Below, one piece after another: positions 1-9,452 of a DNA stretch of 62,130 nt. The stretch is from positions 1-62,130 of the forward strand of contig JADCJC010000012.1 in NCBI GenBank assembly GCA_020247395.1, in the 5' to 3' direction. A model generated the notes under the pieces. It ran no database searches. It saw only the letters and a list, made by a program, of their open reading frames with translations, and had not been told where the DNA came from. The position numbers were made by a program, and so were the translations under genes. How positions within the stretch are numbered: position 1 is the stretch's first letter; every line of letters begins with the position of its first letter. The DNA is from Rhodocyclaceae bacterium. Its GTDB lineage: Bacteria; Pseudomonadota; Gammaproteobacteria; Burkholderiales; Usitatibacteraceae.

Positions 1-1918
1 AGGAAGTCAGTCGTTGTTGATGATTGATCGCGGCAAGCACCGCACACGCCATACCGATCAACGCAACAACGATGACCGCCGGGTTTGCAAACTCGCTGCT
101 GACCAACACGCGCCCAGGCATTGCTGTCGAAGGAAACAGGGCGAAGGCTGCGCTGACGGCTAGGACACAAGTGGCGACTATCAGCCAGAGGTAGCGTTGC
201 AAACGACCATTCTGCGTCCATCGCGTGACGGCTGCGGCCAACGCCGTGAGGTTTTCGATGAATACGTCAAACAGCAGCTTTGCATCGCCCGGAAGTTTGA
301 TAATTGTGTGTAGGTTGATTTTTTTCTGGAGCGCAAAGTAGAGGCCGACACCACCAGCCAAGGCGATGATGCTCATTAGCAACGGCAAGTTGAAGCCATG
401 CCAAATTGCCAATGTATATGCCGGTAGTGGTGCCATCAATGTTGCCTGCGCCGCTACTGCAAGCAGCGGCCCGACGGTCACCTGCGGGAAGACTCCAACC
501 ACGATACACAATACCACCAGCACTTCAACCGGCACACGCATAAAGCGCGGCGGTTCGTGCGGCGTTTTGCTCACGGCATTCGGCCCAAACACGGGCTCGC
601 CGTTAAAGAACACGTCGTGAACAAAACGCATCGAATATGCCACTGCGGCAATGCCTGCAATAGTCGAAGCAATCGGCGTCGCAATCTCAATCAGGCGGTG
701 ACTATCGACCCCTACCGCTTCGACAAAAAACATCTCTTTCGACAGAAAGCCATTCAGCAGCGGTACGCCGGCCATCGCCGCGCTGGCAACCATCGCGAGT
801 GTTGCCGTGATCGGCATGTACTTCCACAAACCGTTCAAATGGCGCATATCGCGCGAACCGGCCTCGTGATCAATGATGCCAGCAGCCATAAACAAGGACG
901 CTTTAAATACGGCGTGGTTGATGATATGAAACACTCCCGCCACCACCGCCAGAGGTGTATCAAGACCAAACAGCAGCGTGATGAGCCCCAGATGCGAAAT
1001 GGTGGAATAGGCGAGCAAACCTTTCAGATCATGCTGGAAGATTGCGACGGTTGCCCCCATCAAGAGCGTTGCAATGCCCGCTGTTGAGACAATCCAAAAC
1101 CACGAGTCATTGCCGCCGAGTACGGGGTACAAGCGTGCGAGCAAAAAGACGCCCGCCTTCACCATCGTTGCCGAATGCAAATAGGCCGATACCGGTGTCG
1201 GTGCCGCCATCGCGTGGGGCAACCAAAAGTGAAACGGAAACTGCGCACTCTTCGTGAACGCGCCCAACAACACCAATATCAAGATTGGTAGAAACAGCGG
1301 GCTGTTTTGGATGACCGTTTTGTTCGCGAGTACGACCTCGAGGTCATAACTGCCGACCACTTTGCCGATCAGCAACACTCCCGCCAACAACGCAAGGCCG
1401 CCCAACCCCGTGACCGCCAACGCCATCCTCGCCCCTTGGCGTGCGTCTTCACGATGCCGCCAAAAACCGATCAGCAGAAACGACGAAAGACTGGTGAGCT
1501 CCCAGAATACGACCAGCAAGATCAAGTTGTCTGCCAGCACGACTCCCAGCATCGCGCCCATAAAAACCAGCAGGTAGCAAAAGAAACGCGGCGAGGAGTC
1601 TGTCGGAGAAAGATAATAGGCGCTGTACACGACGATGAGCAAACCGATGCCCAAGATCAGCAGGCCGAACAGCATGGCGAGCCCGTCTATCCTCAGCCCA
1701 AAGGCAACGCCAAGGGAGGGCAACCATTCGACACGCCAACGGATGATGGTGCCATCAAATACCGTCGTCGCAGTTAGCAACAGCAACACACACGCACCAA
1801 GCGTAAACATCCCCGCCAACCAGCCCGATAACTTGCGTTGCCCGGCAGGCACAAATAACAACAACAACGCCGCCAAAAACGGCAGCGCCAATATTACGGT
1901 GATGACAACAGACGACAT
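1..1918 (-). CDS. mrpA: Na+/H+ antiporter subunit A (MrpA/MnhA), 5' part only
   Basis: This gene runs off the left edge; 639 codons from the ATG are present. The product is a polytopic membrane protein of the NuoL/MrpA proton-conducting family, subunit A of the multisubunit Mrp cation/proton antiporter. The motif VVFWELTS places a glutamate at residue 140, and KSAQFPFHFWLPHA places a lysine at residue 223; both match the conserved proton-path Glu and Lys of MrpA. Further family blocks follow (SAYLHSATMVKAGVFLLARL near 240-260, HIINHAVFKASLFM near 310). It starts 36 bp after the stop of the Ca2+/Na+ exchanger gene on the same strand, suggesting co-transcription. NuoL is the alternative, but the position of a stand-alone cation operon favours MrpA. 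Confidence 0.85.
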   Translation of the reverse strand, partial: MSSVVITVILALPFLAALLLLFVPAGQRKLSGWLAGMFTLGACVLLLLTATTVFDGTIIRWRVEWLPSLGVAFGLRIDGLAMLFGLLILGIGLLIVVYSAYYLSPTDSSPRFFCYLLVFMGAMLGVVLADNLILLVVFWELTSLSSFLLIGFWRHREDARQGARMALAVTGLGGLALLAGVLLIGKVVGSYDLEVVLANKTVIQNSPLFLPILILVLLGAFTKSAQFPFHFWLPHAMAAPTPVSAYLHSATMVKAGVFLLARLYPVLGGNDSWFWIVSTAGIATLLMGATVAIFQHDLKGLLAYSTISHLGLITLLFGLDTPLAVVAGVFHIINHAVFKASLFMAAGIIDHEAGSRDMRHLNGLWKYMPITATLAMVASAAMAGVPLLNGFLSKEMFFVEAVGVDSHRLIEIATPIASTIAGIAAVAYSMRFVHDVFFNGEPVFGPNAVSKTPHEPPRFMRVPVEVLVVLCIVVGVFPQVTVGPLLAVAAQATLMAPLPAYTLAIWHGFNLPLLMSIIALAGGVGLYFALQKKINLHTIIKLPGDAKLLFDVFIENLTALAAAVTRWTQNGRLQRYLWLIVATCVLAVSAAFALFPSTAMPGRVLVSSEFANPAVIVVALIGMACAVLAAINHQQRLTS

Positions 1919-1954
1919 TGGATAGTAATGCTCTTGAGAATCTTTACACTCTGG

Positions 1955-3037
1955 TCAACTTGACGATAGTGTCTTCGGTCTTATAAGGCTGGCGATGATG
2001 GTAACGATTGTGATGGGCACTACAAACGAGAACATGACGTTACTCAACATCGGCAACGCATCGTGCTCTTGCGACATCAAAATCAGATACGCAGTGTAGG
2101 CGGCGTAATAACCGACAAACACCCCCCCCTCCCAACGAGCGATTTCGCGTCCGGTGAAGAACACGGGTAAACAAGCGACCGCTACCGCAAGCATTACCCA
2201 CATATCGAAGGTCAGGACTGACGGCGCAACCACAAGGCCGGTTGGCGCAACGATACCGGTTAAACCCAACACACCAAGGATGTTAAACGTGTTGCTGCCA
2301 ATGACATTGCCTACCGCAATGTCGCGGTGGCCGCGGACCGTTGCCATGATTGAAGTCGCCACTTCCGGCATGGAGGTGCCGGCCGCAACAATCGTCAAAC
2401 CGATGACGAGTTCCGAAACACCCATCGCTTTTGCAACGATAATCGCCGCTTCGACAAACCAATTCGAGCCCTGCACCAGCAGTACCAGCCCGACAATCAC
2501 CAATACGATTTGCACACCCCAGTGACGGTCCCAATTGCTCGACATATCTATGTCGTCAACGCCCTCGGCCTGTGAGGCCTGGGATTCGCGACGCGACTGC
2601 ACTACCAAGAAGACGCTATAGGCCACCAACAACAAAAACATGAGTACTGCTTCGACACGACTGACCGAGCCATCAAACATGAATGCGGCCAACAGCAGCG
2701 TGGCACCAATCATGATCGGCACTTCTTGACGGATGATTTGCCGGTTAATGACCAACGGTACCACCAATGCGCACACGCCCAGGATGAACCAAACATTAAA
2801 GATATTCGAGCCCACCACGTTGCCAATGGCGATGTCAACCTTGCCAGTCATCGCCGATTGTACCGACACTGCCATTTCCGGCGAGGAAGTGCCAAACGCG
2901 ACCACGGTCAGCCCGACCACCAATGGCGAAATCCCCACCGAGATTGCGAGCTTGCCGGCACCGCGCACCAGTGCCTCCGCGCCTGCAACCAACAGCGCCA
3001 AACCGCCCATAAACATCAACAACGTCATCATGATCAA
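1955..3037 (-). CDS. Calcium/sodium antiporter, CaCA family (YrbG-like)
   Basis: A 360-residue inner-membrane exchanger of the Ca2+:cation antiporter superfamily. The two inverted alpha repeats that form the ion site are plain: GTSSPEMAVSVQSAM followed by GNVVGSNIFN in the first half (about residues 49-83), and AGTSMPEVATSIMAT followed by GNVIGSNTFNILG in the second half. About ten hydrophobic segments surround a short hydrophilic loop near residues 150-170. Length is close to the usual 320-370. The ATG is at the head of the ORF. The mrpA-like gene follows after 36 bp on the same strand, so the two cation transporters may be one operon for Na+/Ca2+/pH homeostasis. Confidence 0.9.
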   Translation of the reverse strand: MIMMTLLMFMGGLALLVAGAEALVRGAGKLAISVGISPLVVGLTVVAFGTSSPEMAVSVQSAMTGKVDIAIGNVVGSNIFNVWFILGVCALVVPLVINRQIIRQEVPIMIGATLLLAAFMFDGSVSRVEAVLMFLLLVAYSVFLVVQSRRESQASQAEGVDDIDMSSNWDRHWGVQIVLVIVGLVLLVQGSNWFVEAAIIVAKAMGVSELVIGLTIVAAGTSMPEVATSIMATVRGHRDIAVGNVIGSNTFNILGVLGLTGIVAPTGLVVAPSVLTFDMWVMLAVAVACLPVFFTGREIARWEGGVFVGYYAAYTAYLILMSQEHDALPMLSNVMFSFVVPITIVTIIASLIRPKTLSSS

Positions 3038-3127
3038 TCCTTCGTTTCAACCGCAATCAAATACCCGCCAGCTCGGATAAGGGAACGCTGCGAGCGTTCT
3101 CTCAATATCGCCCGCTCGACCGCTAAT

Positions 3128-3916
3128 CTAGATCGATAAATACGCAACTCGCACCGGCTCCGCACCGTGAATTTTTTCCAGCCGCCTGACAATAAAGTGC
3201 CCGCGCGCCATATTCTGAAAATGCTCGATGAACAAGGTATTGATAAGCGCACCGGAAGCCGCGCCGATAATGGGAATTGCCTGCGCTGCCGCTTTCTCTG
3301 AGACGACGATACCGAATCGCGACGCAATCAGTGAAGTCAGGCGAATCAAGGCCGGTGCCCCGGCTTTGCTCATGCCTTTTTCTGCCAAATACCTGCTTGC
3401 CTCAGAGACGGCACCCGACATCGCCAAACGCGCGGCAAAGTACCCTGACTCCGCCGCATCATCGCTCGCCGCGCGTCCGCCAATGGCAAACACGGTTAGG
3501 CAGGCGAGCCGGGTCTCGATATGCTGAATATTTTCCCCTTCACTTTTGGCGATGTCAGCCACCGATCTCAGCATGATCGTTGTCGAAATTGGTAACTCGA
3601 CACTCAGCGCAAGCAAACCGAATGCACCACCCACCGCGCCAGACGTCGCTGCTGCAAACTTATGCGCGCGATCACGCGTCAGATTGCTCTTGCGCGAAGT
3701 TTCGCTGCTGATAGAGTTAATGGCTACATCGAGGGCTTTCATCATAGCGGCCTCTGACGCCTTTTGTACCGTCGATTGAAAGCGTGCCGGCAACATTGCG
3801 ATACCGCGTTCAAGCGGCGAGCCCAACATCGAAGACAGGCGCGCGGCCAAGCCCGGGTTCTCCAACAGCGACTTGGCACGTTTGAGATCCGCGAGTTCTG
3901 CTTTAGATATTGGCAT
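3128..3916 (-). CDS. EcsC family protein
   Basis: A 262-residue protein resembling the EcsC family, whose Bacillus founder sits with an ABC transporter but whose molecular role is not established. Features seen: a helical N-terminal region, then a Gly/Ala-rich segment (AATSGAVGGAFGLLALSVEL, about residues 90-110) typical of the family, and another amphipathic segment near 210-230 (AIPIIGAASGALINTLFIEH). There is no signal peptide. It lies alone, between the exchanger gene and the liv operon on the same strand, with 73 bp before livF. Function unknown. Confidence 0.75.
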   Translation of the reverse strand: MPISKAELADLKRAKSLLENPGLAARLSSMLGSPLERGIAMLPARFQSTVQKASEAAMMKALDVAINSISSETSRKSNLTRDRAHKFAAATSGAVGGAFGLLALSVELPISTTIMLRSVADIAKSEGENIQHIETRLACLTVFAIGGRAASDDAAESGYFAARLAMSGAVSEASRYLAEKGMSKAGAPALIRLTSLIASRFGIVVSEKAAAQAIPIIGAASGALINTLFIEHFQNMARGHFIVRRLEKIHGAEPVRVAYLSI

Positions 3917-3990
3917 GTGGCGAGTTTATCGCTGAATGACCCCGGTCAGCCTATTAGTACACAGTCGGATTTCCCTCTCACACAACTGCA

Positions 3991-4707
3991 CTAGGCGGCC
4001 TCACCGAGATAGGCCTCGCGCACTCGCGGATCAGTCAGTAGCGACCGCGAATCTCCCTCAAAACTGATGACACCGCCATCCATGACGTAAGCACGGTGGC
4101 TGACTTGCAGCGCAAGTTTGGCATTTTGCTCGATTAGCAGGATCGTGACTCCGCTTGCGGCCACTTCGCGGACCACCGCAAAAATCTTTTGCACCATGAT
4201 GGGAGACAGGCCCATCGAGGGCTCATCCAGCAGCAGCAACCTTGGACGAGACATTAACGCCCGTGAGATGGCCAGCATCTGCTGTTCACCGCCTGAAAGT
4301 GTTCCTGCGGTCTGCTTCGCCCGTTCTTTTAAGCGGGGGAATCGCTGATAGGCAATTTCCATATCACTTGCAATGCCTGCTTTGTCGTTGCGGCAGTAGG
4401 CACCCATCGCCAAGTTTTCTTCAATTGTCAGACCGGGAAAAACACCGCGACCTTCCGGCACCAGCGCGAGCCCTTTCTGCGCTATCTGATGGGGGACAAC
4501 GCCAACAATACTTTGCCCCTGATAAAGAATGTCCCCTGCGTTTGGCTTTAGCAGTCCACTGATGGCTTTCAGCGTGGTGGTCTTGCCGGCACCGTTTGCG
4601 CCAATCAGCGTGACGAGTTCCCCCTCATCGACGTTTAATTGAATACCCTTAACGGCTTTTATTCCGCCGTAGCCGATATGCACATCGAGTAACTGTAACA
4701 AGCTCAT
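3991..4707 (-). CDS. livF: Branched-chain amino-acid ABC transporter, ATPase LivF
   Basis: A 238-residue ATP-binding cassette subunit on the cytoplasmic face of the importer. Walker A GANGAGKTTT is near residue 36, the signature LSGGEQQMLAISRAL is near 138, and Walker B RLLLLDEPSMGLSP follows; the H-loop region reads TILLIEQNAKLAL, with the family-typical EQN in place of EHD, which separates LivF from LivG. Its ATG overlaps the livG stop by 4 nt, so translation is probably coupled. Last gene of livHMGF. Confidence 0.95.
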   Translation of the reverse strand: MSLLQLLDVHIGYGGIKAVKGIQLNVDEGELVTLIGANGAGKTTTLKAISGLLKPNAGDILYQGQSIVGVVPHQIAQKGLALVPEGRGVFPGLTIEENLAMGAYCRNDKAGIASDMEIAYQRFPRLKERAKQTAGTLSGGEQQMLAISRALMSRPRLLLLDEPSMGLSPIMVQKIFAVVREVAASGVTILLIEQNAKLALQVSHRAYVMDGGVISFEGDSRSLLTDPRVREAYLGEAA

Positions 4708-5486
4708 GCCGCGACCTCACTTTCAACGTCCGCACCGAGATAGGCTTCGATCACCTTGGGGTCACGCTGTACGTCGGCAGGCACGCCGTCCGCAATTTTC
4801 TTGCCGTAATCGAGAACCGCCATACGATCACAAAGACCCATCACGAGCTTCACATCGTGTTCGATCAACAACACCGTGATACCCCGCTGGCGGATCGATT
4901 CAACTAGGCCGCGCAATGCAACTTTCTCCGTCGCATTCATACCTGCGGCAGGTTCGTCAAGCGCCAACAACTTTGGATCAGTCGCCAGCGCCCTTGCGAT
5001 TTCGAGACGGCGTTGATCACCGTACGAAAGATGTTTGGCAACGTCATTGGCGCGATGATCAATTTGTACAAACTGGAGCAGTTCATGCGCGCGCGCTTCA
5101 ATTGCCTCTTCTTCAACGCGTGTCGCGCGATTTCGCAACATGGCGCCAAACACCCCGGCTTTCGTGCGAACGTGCCGACCAACCATGACGTTTTCAATCG
5201 CGGAGAGATTCTGGAACAGTCGAATATTCTGGAAAGTCCGCGCAATACCGCGCTGCGCGATACGATCGGGGGTCATGCTCTCCAGCGTCTCACCGAAAAA
5301 CTTAATCGTACCGGCATTGTGCGGGTAGAGGCCGGTGATGACGTTGAACATGGTTGTCTTACCGGCACCATTCGGGCCAATCAAGCCAAAAATATGTCCC
5401 TCATCAACACTAAACGAGACTTCCGACAATGCGGTTACGCCGCCAAACTGTTTGGTGACACCGTTGATTTCGAGAAGCGTGCTCAT
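4704..5486 (-). CDS. livG: Branched-chain amino-acid ABC transporter, ATPase LivG
   Basis: A 260-residue ATP-binding cassette subunit paired with LivF. Walker [17 protein letters not shown] is near residue 38, the LivG-typical [20 protein letters not shown] is near 82, the signature is [15 protein letters not shown] (LSYG rather than LSGG, normal for LivG), and Walker B is [12 protein letters not shown]. The H-loop is [14 protein letters not shown]. It overlaps livM upstream and livF downstream by 4 nt each, so the three genes form one translationally coupled unit. Confidence 0.95.
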   Translation of the reverse strand: MSTLLEINGVTKQFGGVTALSEVSFSVDEGHIFGLIGPNGAGKTTMFNVITGLYPHNAGTIKFFGETLESMTPDRIAQRGIARTFQNIRLFQNLSAIENVMVGRHVRTKAGVFGAMLRNRATRVEEEAIEARAHELLQFVQIDHRANDVAKHLSYGDQRRLEIARALATDPKLLALDEPAAGMNATEKVALRGLVESIRQRGITVLLIEHDVKLVMGLCDRMAVLDYGKKIADGVPADVQRDPKVIEAYLGADVESEVAA

Positions 5487-6586
5487 GCCGCGTCTCCCGC
5501 ATCATCCCTGGTCAATTCACGTTTGCGGACTGCGCTTGGCAACAACCCTGCGGGACGGTACAACATCATCAGCACCATGGCAAAGCCGAACAGAAGCATG
5601 CGTAATACATCGGCTTCAATAAGCTGTCGGCCAAACAAAGCATGCTGCGCCGGTTCGACGGTATAGCGCAGTACTTCGGGAACAAATGATAGTAGTAACG
5701 CGCCCAGCACCACACCCCAGATATTGCCCATGCCGCCGAGTACCACCATGGCCAGTATCATCACTGATTCCGTCAGCGTGAAACTCTCCGGGCTAATAAA
5801 GCCTTGTATCGACGAAAACACACCTCCCGCCACGCCGCCGAACGATGCCCCCATGGCAAACGCCAGTAGTTTCAACTTGGTAGTGTTAATACCCATCGAA
5901 CGCGCCGCGAGTTCATCTTCGCGAATCGCCTCCCATGCCCGACCGATGCGCGAGTTTTGCAAACGCAAATTGATAATGATGACGATGACAAGCACTGCCA
6001 GCAGAAAAAAATAGTACTTGATCTGGCCATTTAGCGCGAAATCGCCGATGCGCGTGGTTCGGCCAAAGTCCAGACTAAACAACTTGATCGAATCAATCGT
6101 CGCAATCCCTTTCGGGCCATTAGTGAGATTGATCGGCTCGGAAAGGTTATTCATAAAGATACGAATGATTTCGCCGAAGCCAAGTGTCACGATGGCGAGA
6201 TAGTCACCACGAAGTTTCAGCGTTGGCGCACCAAGGATGACTCCGAACAAACACGCCAGCATGGCACCGATCGGCAGAATGATCCAGAAGGGCAAGTGAA
6301 TGCCGAAGTGTGGTGATGCAAGCAACGCATAGACGTAGGCACCGACCGCAAAAAAAGCGATGTAGCCAAGATCGAGCAGCCCCGCAAAACCAACCACGAT
6401 ATTCAGGCCGAGCGACAGTAGCACAAACAAAATCGCGAAGTTGGTTAGCCGCACCCAAGCCGTTCCGGCGATATTGAGCACAAACGGCAACGCCACCAGA
6501 GCGATGACGATCATCGCTACACCGATTGCGAGTACGAGCGGTTTTTTGCGGAGTCGTTCTGGCAAATAGGGGGTCATTTTTAGCAC
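5483..6586 (-). CDS. livM: Branched-chain amino-acid ABC transporter, permease LivM
   Basis: A permease of 367 residues from a GTG, or 364 from the ATG 9 nt downstream (6577). It has eight to ten hydrophobic segments. Family blocks include [20 protein letters not shown] near residues 58-78, [20 protein letters not shown] near 125-145 and [20 protein letters not shown] near 215-235, the cytoplasmic coupling loop that contacts the ATPase. It overlaps livG by 4 nt. A 136-bp gap, in which I see no gene, separates it from livH. Confidence 0.93.
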   Translation of the reverse strand: MLKMTPYLPERLRKKPLVLAIGVAMIVIALVALPFVLNIAGTAWVRLTNFAILFVLLSLGLNIVVGFAGLLDLGYIAFFAVGAYVYALLASPHFGIHLPFWIILPIGAMLACLFGVILGAPTLKLRGDYLAIVTLGFGEIIRIFMNNLSEPINLTNGPKGIATIDSIKLFSLDFGRTTRIGDFALNGQIKYYFFLLAVLVIVIIINLRLQNSRIGRAWEAIREDELAARSMGINTTKLKLLAFAMGASFGGVAGGVFSSIQGFISPESFTLTESVMILAMVVLGGMGNIWGVVLGALLLSFVPEVLRYTVEPAQHALFGRQLIEADVLRMLLFGFAMVLMMLYRPAGLLPSAVRKRELTRDDAGDAA

Positions 6587-6722
6587 TGCTCAGGAAGAGG
6601 GAACCGCTCCGGGTGTCGCGAGCGCAGCCGAGTCCGGGCGCCCAAAGGGAAGCCCCGAAAATGGGCTGGCTTGTCCGTGAGGATGGCGGGCCGGGCAGCA
6701 ACACCGCAGCAGCCCACTTGCA

Positions 6723-7721
6723 TTACGCTCTATCCGAGACACGTTCACCCAAAAGCCCCTGTGGACGAAATACCAACACAAGGATCAGCACAATGAATGC
6801 GAAGACATCTTTGTAGCTGGAGCCAAATACGGCCATATTGCTATTGGCGCCACATAGTCCGGCGAAGCCTGGTAAAAACTTATTCAACGTGCAAACATTG
6901 GTCAGGTCACCCATATACCCGGCACCGAAGGCTTCAATCAGGCCAATGAGAATGCCGCCAAGCACCGCCCCACCCAAGTTACCGATACCGCCTAATACCG
7001 CCGCGCAAAATGCTTTCAGGCCAAGCAGAAAACCCATCTGGTAGTGAGCGATACCGTAGTAGCTACCAATCATGACACCGGCAATTGCGCCGAGACCAGC
7101 ACCGACAACGAACGTAAATGAAATGACGGAGTTCGACGAGACACCCATCAGGCCGGCCACGTCGGGGCGTTGTGAGACCGCACGCATGGCGATACCAATG
7201 CGTGTCCTGTAAACCAGCGTAATCAATCCGGCCATCATCGCGATTGACAACAACATGATGGCAATTTGTACATTGGTGATCGTTGCGGCGGTTTCCGAAT
7301 TGGATAAGGCAAAGGTCTGCGTCTTGACCATTTGTGGAAACGGGATGTAGTTACGCCCCCAGATGAGCAGTGCCAAATGTTGCAGGATCATCGACACGCC
7401 GATGGCCGTGATTAACGGTGCCAGACGGGGCGCACTGCGCAGCGGCCGATAGGCGACACGCTCAACCAGATAACCGACCGCCATGCACGCCGGAATCGCC
7501 GCGAGCACGGCAATAAGAACGATGGCCAACGGCGGGACGCCCGAGCCGGCCAGCCCAAGGATGACCGACATCGCCACCATTGCGCCGATCATCACCACTT
7601 CGCCATGCGCGAAGTTGATGAGTTGAATGATGCCGTAAACCATGGTGTAACCGAGCGCCACCACGGCGTAGACGCAACCAAGCGTAAGACCATTCACGAG
7701 TTGCTGCAAAAAGATATCCAT
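6723..7721 (-). CDS. livH: Branched-chain amino-acid ABC transporter, permease LivH
   Basis: A 332-residue permease. The N-terminus QQLVNGLTLGCVYAVVALGY is the classic LivH opening, followed by TMVYGIIQLINFAHGEVVMI and, later, the coupling loop TRIGIAMRAVSQRPDVAGLM near residues 160-180. A loop near 275-300 carries two cysteines (NVCTLNKFLPGFAGLCGANS) and is longer than in most short LivH proteins. First transporter gene after the binding-protein gene and its hairpin. Confidence 0.93.
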   Translation of the reverse strand: MDIFLQQLVNGLTLGCVYAVVALGYTMVYGIIQLINFAHGEVVMIGAMVAMSVILGLAGSGVPPLAIVLIAVLAAIPACMAVGYLVERVAYRPLRSAPRLAPLITAIGVSMILQHLALLIWGRNYIPFPQMVKTQTFALSNSETAATITNVQIAIMLLSIAMMAGLITLVYRTRIGIAMRAVSQRPDVAGLMGVSSNSVISFTFVVGAGLGAIAGVMIGSYYGIAHYQMGFLLGLKAFCAAVLGGIGNLGGAVLGGILIGLIEAFGAGYMGDLTNVCTLNKFLPGFAGLCGANSNMAVFGSSYKDVFAFIVLILVLVFRPQGLLGERVSDRA

Positions 7722-7763
7722 CGACGGATATTAGCCTATGGGTTGCGGTTATTCACAAAAGGA

Positions 7764-7787
7764 AACGGCACCGTCTCCGGTGCCGTT
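7764..7787 (-). terminator. Hairpin between livK and livH (terminator or attenuator)
   Basis: A perfect 10-bp stem (AACGGCACCG paired with CGGTGCCGTT) with a 4-nt loop. Reading leftwards it is followed by TTTCCTTTTG, a weak U-tract. It sits 19 bp after the stop of the binding-protein gene and 43 bp before livH, so it can end most transcripts after the binding protein and let a fraction through to livHMGF. Confidence 0.75.
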
Positions 7788-7805
7788 TTGTTGTCCCAGT
7801 TGCGC

Positions 7806-9107
7806 TTACTTCTTAGCCGCTTCAGCGGGCTTTGCCGCTGCCGCTGCCGGGGGGGCGGCGGCTGGAGCCGTTGTTGCTGCCGCCGCTGCGGCGGCAGGGG
7901 CGGCAGCCGCCGCTGCTTCAAACTTCGAAGCGACACCGTTTTTCACGATGGAAACCGGTTCAATCTTGCCGTTATTGCCGAGGAAGATGGTGATTTCAGC
8001 GTCCTTACGATCACCTTTGGCATCAAACTCGACTTTGCCGGTAGCGCCCGTAAAACTGATGTTGAACAATTCCGGCGTGAACTTGGCGGGGTCTACTGAG
8101 TTGGCTTTCTTCATCGCTTCCACAACGGCCAGTGTGGCGTCGTAAAAGTATGGCGCATATTGCAGCACGTCGGTCTTGAATTTCGCCTTAAAGCCATCGG
8201 TGAACTCCTTGGACGCAGCCGAAGCTGGCAGCCCCGCTTGCGAGCAAACCAAGCCGTTGGCCGCATCGCCAGCCAACTTGAACATCTCATTGGTACAAGC
8301 ACCATCGCCGAAGGCGAAGGTCGCCTTGATGCCCAACTCACGCGCTTGTTTGAGCATCGGGCCGCCGGTTTGGTCCATACCGCCGTAGAACACCACGTCA
8401 GGATTCTTCGCTTTGATCTTGGTGAGGATGGCTTTGAAGTCGGTTTCGGTGTCGGTGGTCTGCTCGTTGGCGATAACGCCGACTTTGGCCGCCTTTAGGG
8501 TCTTTTCAACTTCCTTGGCAAGGCCTTCACCATAGGCAGTCTTATCGTGGGCGATCGCCACTTTTTTGCCCTTCAGTTCGCTGGCGATGTAAGCGGCGAT
8601 CGCGGGACCTTGCTGATCGTCGCGACCAACCGTACGGAACACGGTCTTCAGACCGCGTTCGGTGATGGTCGGATTGGTTGCCGATCCAGAAATGGTCGGG
8701 ATACCAGCCTTATCATAGATTTCAGAAGCTGGGATGGTCACGCCAGAGTTCAAGTGGCCGATGACCGCAGCGACCTTGGCATCAACCAGCTGTTGCGCAA
8801 TGGTGGTGCCGACTTTTGCATCACCCTCATCGTCTTTGCTGATCATTTCGAGCTTCAGCACTTTACCGTCGATCTTGATCTTTTTGGCATTGGTCTGGTC
8901 GATTGCCAAAGCCACGCCATTCTCGTCGTCTTTACCCAAATGCGGGGTTTTCTTCGTCAAAGGACCGGCGTGGGCAATCTTGACCATGATCGTTGGCTCG
9001 GCGGGTGCCGCAGGCTTGGCAGGCTCGACCTTTGGTTCTTCTTTGCCGCAACCAACAACGCCAGCAGCCAGTAGTGCAGCAAACATGAGTTTGTATGAGT
9101 TTTTCAT
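7806..9107 (-). CDS. livK: Branched-chain amino-acid ABC transporter, substrate-binding lipoprotein
   Basis: A periplasmic binding protein of the LivJ/LivK (Leu/Ile/Val, peripla_BP_6) type. The ATG at 9107 is chosen because GGAG lies 8 nt upstream and a lipoprotein signal follows (MKNSYKLMFAALLAAGVVGC, lipobox VVGC, Cys at 20). A short Pro/Glu/Lys linker leads into the two-lobed domain (about 45-390), with VKIAHAGPLTKKTPHLGKDD at its start and VFRTVGRDDQQGPAIAAYIA in the middle. The last 40 or so residues are almost only Ala and Pro with a Lys end, an addition most LivK proteins lack. Ligand could be another amino acid or amide. Confidence 0.9.
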   Translation of the reverse strand: MKNSYKLMFAALLAAGVVGCGKEEPKVEPAKPAAPAEPTIMVKIAHAGPLTKKTPHLGKDDENGVALAIDQTNAKKIKIDGKVLKLEMISKDDEGDAKVGTTIAQQLVDAKVAAVIGHLNSGVTIPASEIYDKAGIPTISGSATNPTITERGLKTVFRTVGRDDQQGPAIAAYIASELKGKKVAIAHDKTAYGEGLAKEVEKTLKAAKVGVIANEQTTDTETDFKAILTKIKAKNPDVVFYGGMDQTGGPMLKQARELGIKATFAFGDGACTNEMFKLAGDAANGLVCSQAGLPASAASKEFTDGFKAKFKTDVLQYAPYFYDATLAVVEAMKKANSVDPAKFTPELFNISFTGATGKVEFDAKGDRKDAEITIFLGNNGKIEPVSIVKNGVASKFEAAAAAAPAAAAAAATTAPAAAPPAAAAAKPAEAAKK

Positions 9108-9301
9108 GGATAGCTCCAAGGTAAATTTCAAAATTTCTGGTGAAAGGTGATCTGGAAACACCCTACCGCAGCCACCTCTGTGTTTGCCATCGGGTCAAAC
9201 AGTTGCGCTCAGGCAAATCTCAAACGGAAGGCTGTGTGGGATAAATCGGCGGAAAGACCGGGGTCTCCCCAGAATGACGCAACTTGGCGATGCAACCACG
9301 C

Positions 9302-9331
9302 ATTATGCTGACTGCAAAAATTACTTGTCAA
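9302..9331 (-). promoter_or_regulatory. Sigma70-like promoter for the binding-protein gene
   Basis: On the minus strand a perfect -35 TTGACA (9331-9326) is followed after 18 nt by CATAAT (9307-9302). A start near 9295 would give a leader of about 190 nt before the ATG at 9107. The 345-bp gap 9108-9452 holds no convincing gene apart from this promoter and leader. Confidence 0.6.
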
Positions 9332-9452
9332 TCTCAAAGATTGGCAATTTTCGCCATGGGGCTCAGCCGCCCAAGAAGTCACTTCGATGCAGCGCCACCA
9401 CCCTACGTGCCCCCCCGTCAGCCAAAACTGGAGCATCTCCAGCGCAAATACC

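Noticed and set aside
557-1087. Long plus-strand open frame of 176 codons
   Set aside because: It is antisense to the membrane antiporter gene; its translation is rich in Arg, His and Gln, typical of a shadow frame.
8547-9074. Plus-strand frame of 175 codons across the binding-protein gene
   Set aside because: It lies wholly inside a well-supported opposite gene and shows no family motif.
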